From contig NZ_DS999215.1 of NCBI RefSeq assembly GCF_000156335.1, positions 75,844 through 139,843 of the forward strand: 64,000 nt of DNA, written 5' to 3'. The translations under genes were made by a program, and so were the position numbers. Below the pieces are notes generated by a model, which was given only the letters and a program-made list of their open reading frames with translations, was not told where the DNA came from and did no database searches. Positions 60,631 through 64,000 of this stretch are shown one piece after another (position 1 is the first letter of the stretch; each line of letters begins with the position of its first letter). Origin of the DNA: Roseobacter sp. GAI101 (GTDB lineage Bacteria; Pseudomonadota; Alphaproteobacteria; Rhodobacterales; Rhodobacteraceae).

Positions 60631-61705
60631 GCCGGTGCCGCCTGCCCGATCCCGCCCGCGCGAGAACAAGTGCGGGCCTCTCGACCCAGTGCCATGAAGC
60701 AACGGCGCAGATAAGCGTCATCGGCAGGGCCTGCGCTATGTTCAGCGCAGGCCCCATCGGCCCCCACAACCAGATCGCCAGCCCCTGCAGCGGGAAGGCG
60801 TAAATATAGATGCCATAGGAATAATCCCCAAGCCGATTGAACCGCCGCACGATGCCACGCGGCACGTGTCCCAGCCAGAATGCGCCATAGCTTAGCGCCA
60901 AAACCAACGTCGGATAGGCAAGCGCTGTTTCATGCGCAACAATCGCCGCGACAATCATCCCCACACATATCGGCAAAGACAAGACGACGCGGTCGCGCCA
61001 GACCCAGAACGCGACACCCACCACGAACGGAAGCGACAGATTGCGCATATGTGCGATGCTTGGATGAAGCTCGACCTTTGCCAGAAGTGGCGCGCACCAG
61101 ACCAGCGTATAGATCACAAAGACAGCAAACATCGCGCGGCGGCGTATCAAAAGGCCAAGGACGCCCACGGCAAAGACCATGCCATAGCAGAGAACTTCGT
61201 AGACCAGCGTCCAGATGGACCCTTCGACGGTTGGGTAGGGAAATGTGTCGAACACGCCAGGCAGGCTGTATTGCAGGTTGACCAAGCCAAGATTTCGCAG
61301 AACGAACGCGCCCGTTTCAGGGTAAATCAGATAGGCAGCCACGCCCAGATCACTGACAACCGGTCCCATGACGAATGCCACAAAAATCAGGGAGACTGCC
61401 AGGCCGGGAAACAGCCGTGCCGCGCGCGCCATGGTGAAACGCAGTGCAGATTTCGACCGTTCGTAACTGCCGGCGATGAAAAACCCCGACAGCGCGAAGA
61501 AAATATAGACCGCAAGACTGCCAAGCGAATGGCCCATGCCAGCCTTCAAAGGCTCGATCGTTCCGGCCCCGCCGGTAATCGGCCACGCATGGGACACCAG
61601 GACCGCGATGGCCGCCAGAAACCGGATCAGGTTGAAGTTGTTGTCCTGCCCCTGCGCGACGTCGCCCAGAACGATGCGCGCGTTCAGCATTTTCCTTGCG
61701 CTCAT
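60614..61705 (-). CDS. Acyltransferase-3 family (OafA/ExoZ-like) O-acyltransferase
   Basis: 363 residues from the ATG at 61703-61705, which has GGAGGAAGG just before it. Ten membrane helices; the catalytic His is in IRFLAAIAVLVSHAWPI, and FFALSGFFIAGSYERSK and TVEGSIWTLVYEVLCYG are family hallmarks. Such enzymes transfer acetyl or other acyl groups to sugars of exopolysaccharide at the membrane. It overlaps the flippase stop by 4 bp (ATGA), so both belong to one operon. Confidence 0.9.
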   Translation of the reverse strand: MSARKMLNARIVLGDVAQGQDNNFNLIRFLAAIAVLVSHAWPITGGAGTIEPLKAGMGHSLGSLAVYIFFALSGFFIAGSYERSKSALRFTMARAARLFPGLAVSLIFVAFVMGPVVSDLGVAAYLIYPETGAFVLRNLGLVNLQYSLPGVFDTFPYPTVEGSIWTLVYEVLCYGMVFAVGVLGLLIRRRAMFAVFVIYTLVWCAPLLAKVELHPSIAHMRNLSLPFVVGVAFWVWRDRVVLSLPICVGMIVAAIVAHETALAYPTLVLALSYGAFWLGHVPRGIVRRFNRLGDYSYGIYIYAFPLQGLAIWLWGPMGPALNIAQALPMTLICAVASWHWVERPALVLARAGSGRRHRLSRQW

Positions 61706-63099
61706 CCTTCCTCCAGATGCCCGACGGCAGTTCTTTTGCGCAGATAGATATGGAAATCCGGCATCGCGAACCCCACCGCTGCCAACAGTGCCACCAGAGC
61801 TACGCCGACCTGCCAGTCGGTACCCTGCCCCGCCGTCAAACATGCCAGGGTGATCAGCACAGCGGCCACGCAAAGCGGTGCCAGCAAGGGGCGTAGCGCA
61901 ACGCCTTGACGCGTCAGTACAAGCATCAACCCGATGATAAAGCCCGCTGCCTCGCCCAGCATGCCGATCCGGATCACGGTCATCACATCGCCGCCGCGCG
62001 CCACCACCAGCCACGCGACCGGCAACAAGGACACCCGCACGACATTCGCCAGCATCTCGTTTCTGGTCTGCGCAGCGGCAAGGGCGACGACCGCGCACCC
62101 CCCTTCAAAGACGCGAAATGCCTGAAGCGCCGCAAGCCACGTCAACAAAGGAATAGCGGCGGCATATTTGTCACCCAAAACCGATTGCAAGAATGGCCCT
62201 CCCGTCAGCGCTACCCCGACAACCATCACACAGCCCAATAAGATATGGCATTGCATGGTCGCCGTGGCGAGCGGCGCATAGCCGGCCCTGCCCCGCCAGG
62301 CCGAAAGCTGGGGCAGAAAAAAGCTGGTCGTTGTGCGGGAAATCACCAAAGCGGGCGTCAGGGTCAGCGACAACGCCATGGAAAACAGCGCCAGCACCTC
62401 AAGGCCCAAGGTGCGTCCGATGATGGCGCGTTCCCCGTTGAACACCAGAAACATCAACGCGCCGCTGATCATGATCGGCCAGCCAAACCGCAGACTGCGC
62501 AAGATCACCGCCCCGTCGAAACGCAGCAGATACCGCCGCCGCGCAAACAGGTGCGACACCAGCACGCCCAGCCCCATTTGAACCAGAATGGCAAACAGCA
62601 GCACGCGGTAATCGCCGAACAGATGACACAATGGGACCACCGCCATCAGCGATCCGACTGGCGGCAGAACGGCGACCATGACGCTGGGTCCGTACTGCAT
62701 GCGGCGGCTGAGGCGGTGCAGGTCGAAATGGGTGAAACCTGACACGAAGGGCACCAGCGCAATCAGTTGAAACGCCCACAACGCCTGCGGGATGTCAAAA
62801 AACCACGCCATCGGCCCCGCCAGCGCAAACAGCAGCAGCGCATTGACCGCGCCACGCAGCACCGAAAACCCCTGAAGCGCGCCTTGAAAAGTGGGCTCAT
62901 TGCCATCTTCGGTCTGGATCATCTGCTGTTGAAACCCAAGCGCCGATATCATCTCAATCATCGCCAAGGCCAGCAAAAACGTCGAGGCAATGCCGAAATC
63001 CTCGAGACTGATCAGACGCGACACCAGCAGGGTGCGCAGCATCATCAGCGCGGCGCTTGCCAGATTGCCCGACAGGATCACCCCGATGGAGCGGGTCAC
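61702..63099 (-). CDS. Polysaccharide flippase (Wzx/MATE-like)
   Basis: 465 residues with 12-14 membrane helices. It starts with VILSGNLASAALMMLRTLLVSRLISLEDFGIASTFLLALAMIEMI, characteristic of oligosaccharide flippases (polysaccharide biosynthesis protein family), followed by MQYGPSVMVAVLPPVG and FLVFNGERAIIGRTLGLEVLALFSMALSL. It moves lipid-linked sugar repeat units across the inner membrane. It is coupled to the acyltransferase downstream and starts 4 bp after the methyltransferase gene stop. Confidence 0.9.
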   Translation of the reverse strand: MTRSIGVILSGNLASAALMMLRTLLVSRLISLEDFGIASTFLLALAMIEMISALGFQQQMIQTEDGNEPTFQGALQGFSVLRGAVNALLLFALAGPMAWFFDIPQALWAFQLIALVPFVSGFTHFDLHRLSRRMQYGPSVMVAVLPPVGSLMAVVPLCHLFGDYRVLLFAILVQMGLGVLVSHLFARRRYLLRFDGAVILRSLRFGWPIMISGALMFLVFNGERAIIGRTLGLEVLALFSMALSLTLTPALVISRTTTSFFLPQLSAWRGRAGYAPLATATMQCHILLGCVMVVGVALTGGPFLQSVLGDKYAAAIPLLTWLAALQAFRVFEGGCAVVALAAAQTRNEMLANVVRVSLLPVAWLVVARGGDVMTVIRIGMLGEAAGFIIGLMLVLTRQGVALRPLLAPLCVAAVLITLACLTAGQGTDWQVGVALVALLAAVGFAMPDFHIYLRKRTAVGHLEEG

Positions 63100-63103
63100 C
63101 GCC

Positions 63104-63775
63104 CTATCCCTGCTTGACCGAGCGGATATAGAACTGGATCGTCAGAAAGTCGTGGAACAGACCCAGCGTGAGCGTGTTGAACAACGTCTTCCTGGGTCCC
63201 TCAAAGAACTTTTGGAACACATCGACTTGCAAACTTCCACGTGACATCAGTGCCTTGGCCGTTCCGCCCACGAACCAGCGCAGATGCGTCCTGTCAAGAA
63301 TGCCCCGCTCCACCAGTTCAAAACGCCCTTGGAACAGGAGCGGCCCCAGCAGCCTGTAGTTACGCACATTGGGGATGCTGGCAACGATCACGCCTCCGGG
63401 TACCAGCATATCAGACAGCCGGCCCACCACGGTCCAAGGGTCGCTAAGATGCTCAAGCACATCAAGGCACAAAATCACATCGAACGGCCCGCAATCGCGC
63501 GCAACCTGTTCCAGCAAGGATGGGTCCTCAAGGTCACCGCCAAAGGCGCGGTCAATCTGGGGCAGGCACGCGGTGCCGACCAGATCTACAACCGTCGCCC
63601 GCACGGCTTTGCCGGTGCTTTTCAGATAGGCTGAACTTGCCCCGATACCGCCCCCCACATCGAGCACGTTATTTTCCCCTTCAGGCACCAGTTTCAGCAC
63701 CTCTGTGCGGACCAGCGCGTGATAGTCTTCACGCACCGCAAGGGGGATTTCCAATGCAGGGGTATCAATGCGCAT
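63104..63775 (-). CDS. Class I SAM-dependent methyltransferase
   Basis: 223 residues from the ATG at 63773-63775. Motif I is NNVLDVGGGIGASSAYLKSTG, motif II ATVVDL, and FDVILCLDVLEHLSDPWTVV with VPGGVIVASIPNVRNYRLL complete the SAM-binding fold. Methyltransferases with the LDVLEHL and PNVRN blocks occur in polysaccharide and O-antigen loci and often modify sugars or chain ends. A longer frame to 63943 starts with a Cys/Arg-rich stretch that overlaps the upstream gene in another frame and is probably not translated. Its start overlaps the end of that gene by 11 bp. Confidence 0.85.
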   Translation of the reverse strand: MRIDTPALEIPLAVREDYHALVRTEVLKLVPEGENNVLDVGGGIGASSAYLKSTGKAVRATVVDLVGTACLPQIDRAFGGDLEDPSLLEQVARDCGPFDVILCLDVLEHLSDPWTVVGRLSDMLVPGGVIVASIPNVRNYRLLGPLLFQGRFELVERGILDRTHLRWFVGGTAKALMSRGSLQVDVFQKFFEGPRKTLFNTLTLGLFHDFLTIQFYIRSVKQG

Positions 63776-64000
63776 CCGACGGATTCCAACGTTGTAAAAG
63801 GTGATCGGGGTCCATCCCCGCCAGCAACTGCGCCATACGCACCGCGCGGTACATCCGGATCCTGCAAAGCGCGCCAAACGCCAGCAAGCGGTTGCGCAGC
63901 CCGTTGATCCGTTCGGAGCTGGCAATGCGCGGCACTTCGGCAAGGGGCGACGGGATCAATGCTGCCGCTTTCAGCGCCCATTTCACGCGTCCCCATTTGC
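63765..64000 (-). CDS. C-terminal end of an unidentified protein (partial)
   Basis: An open frame that continues past the window edge; only the last 78 residues are seen. It contains VKWALKAAALIPSPLAEVPR and RMYRAVRMAQLLAGMDPDHLL, ending 11 bp inside the methyltransferase start. The basic, helical tail would suit the end of a glycosyltransferase in this exopolysaccharide region, but no motif proves it. A GTG at 63984-63986 could start a short protein instead. Confidence 0.45.
   Translation of the reverse strand, partial: KWGRVKWALKAAALIPSPLAEVPRIASSERINGLRNRLLAFGALCRIRMYRAVRMAQLLAGMDPDHLLQRWNPSDAH

Noticed and set aside
1-64000. CRISPR array, rRNA genes, replication initiator
   Set aside because: I looked for regularly spaced repeats, rRNA signatures and RepA/RepC/DnaA-like proteins and found none.

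Overview
The window reads as a piece of a marine-type alphaproteobacterium of the Roseobacter group (Rhodobacteraceae). This is inferred from the moderately high GC, the protein style, and a form I carbon monoxide dehydrogenase operon next to exopolysaccharide genes. No rRNA or other phylogenetic marker is present. A KfrA-like plasmid protein, a tyrosine recombinase and three IS families at the left end fit a plasmid, chromid or genomic island, but no replication gene is visible.

Layout. (1) 1-9.0 kb is a lower-GC mobile zone: a divergent tyrosine recombinase, a short KfrA-like protein, a 28-bp perfect palindrome, an unusual class II tRNA-like gene, an orphan MbcA/ParS-type antitoxin domain, a decayed IS256 transposase, an IS21 element with a damaged istB, a divergent pair of small genes sharing a hairpin, and an intact IS30 element. 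(2) 9.0-11.3 kb holds a minus-strand sulfur-import set (two YeeE/YedE halves, a DUF2892 protein), a DksA/TraR zinc-finger protein and a Crp/Fnr regulator. (3) 11.3-43 kb is a stress and low-oxygen island: MacB-like ABC exporter, phasin, CaCA exchanger, M50 protease with CBS domains, hybrid histidine kinase with a FixL-like PAS domain, OmpR-type regulator, FixK-like Crp/Fnr regulator, two universal stress proteins, arginine deiminase and carbamate kinase, CbpM, a persulfide dioxygenase-like hydrolase with a DUF442 partner, TrxC, a Lon-like protease, an APC permease, a 1488-residue CheB-CheR-PAS-kinase-receiver protein, and HdeD-like and other membrane stress proteins. (4) 43-51.6 kb is coxC-M-S-L-D-E-F-(small ORF)-G, encoding and maturing aerobic CO dehydrogenase. 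(5) 51.6-64 kb has a hydroxyacyl-CoA/carnitine dehydrogenase-like gene, then an exopolysaccharide region: type I secretion ABC protein, two large beta-helix proteins, a polymerase/ligase-like membrane protein, acyltransferase, flippase, methyltransferase and the end of another gene.

The most striking pattern is that eleven intergenic sites of the form TTGAN-N4-NTCAA (FNR/FixK/Dnr-type boxes) sit in front of most transcription units between 11.3 and 42.9 kb. The same stretch encodes two Crp/Fnr regulators without the FNR iron-sulfur cysteines, and two kinases whose PAS domains keep the proximal His and several pocket residues of the FixL haem domain. I read this as a self-contained oxygen-responsive survival regulon, similar in content to the mycobacterial DosR dormancy regulon but built from FixL/FixK-like parts. 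Other points of interest are the Sec-like D-loop of the tRNA-like gene, two small ORFs coupled to arcA and to the cox operon, direct repeats upstream of coxM suited to a LytTR regulator, and a hairpin between coxL and coxD.
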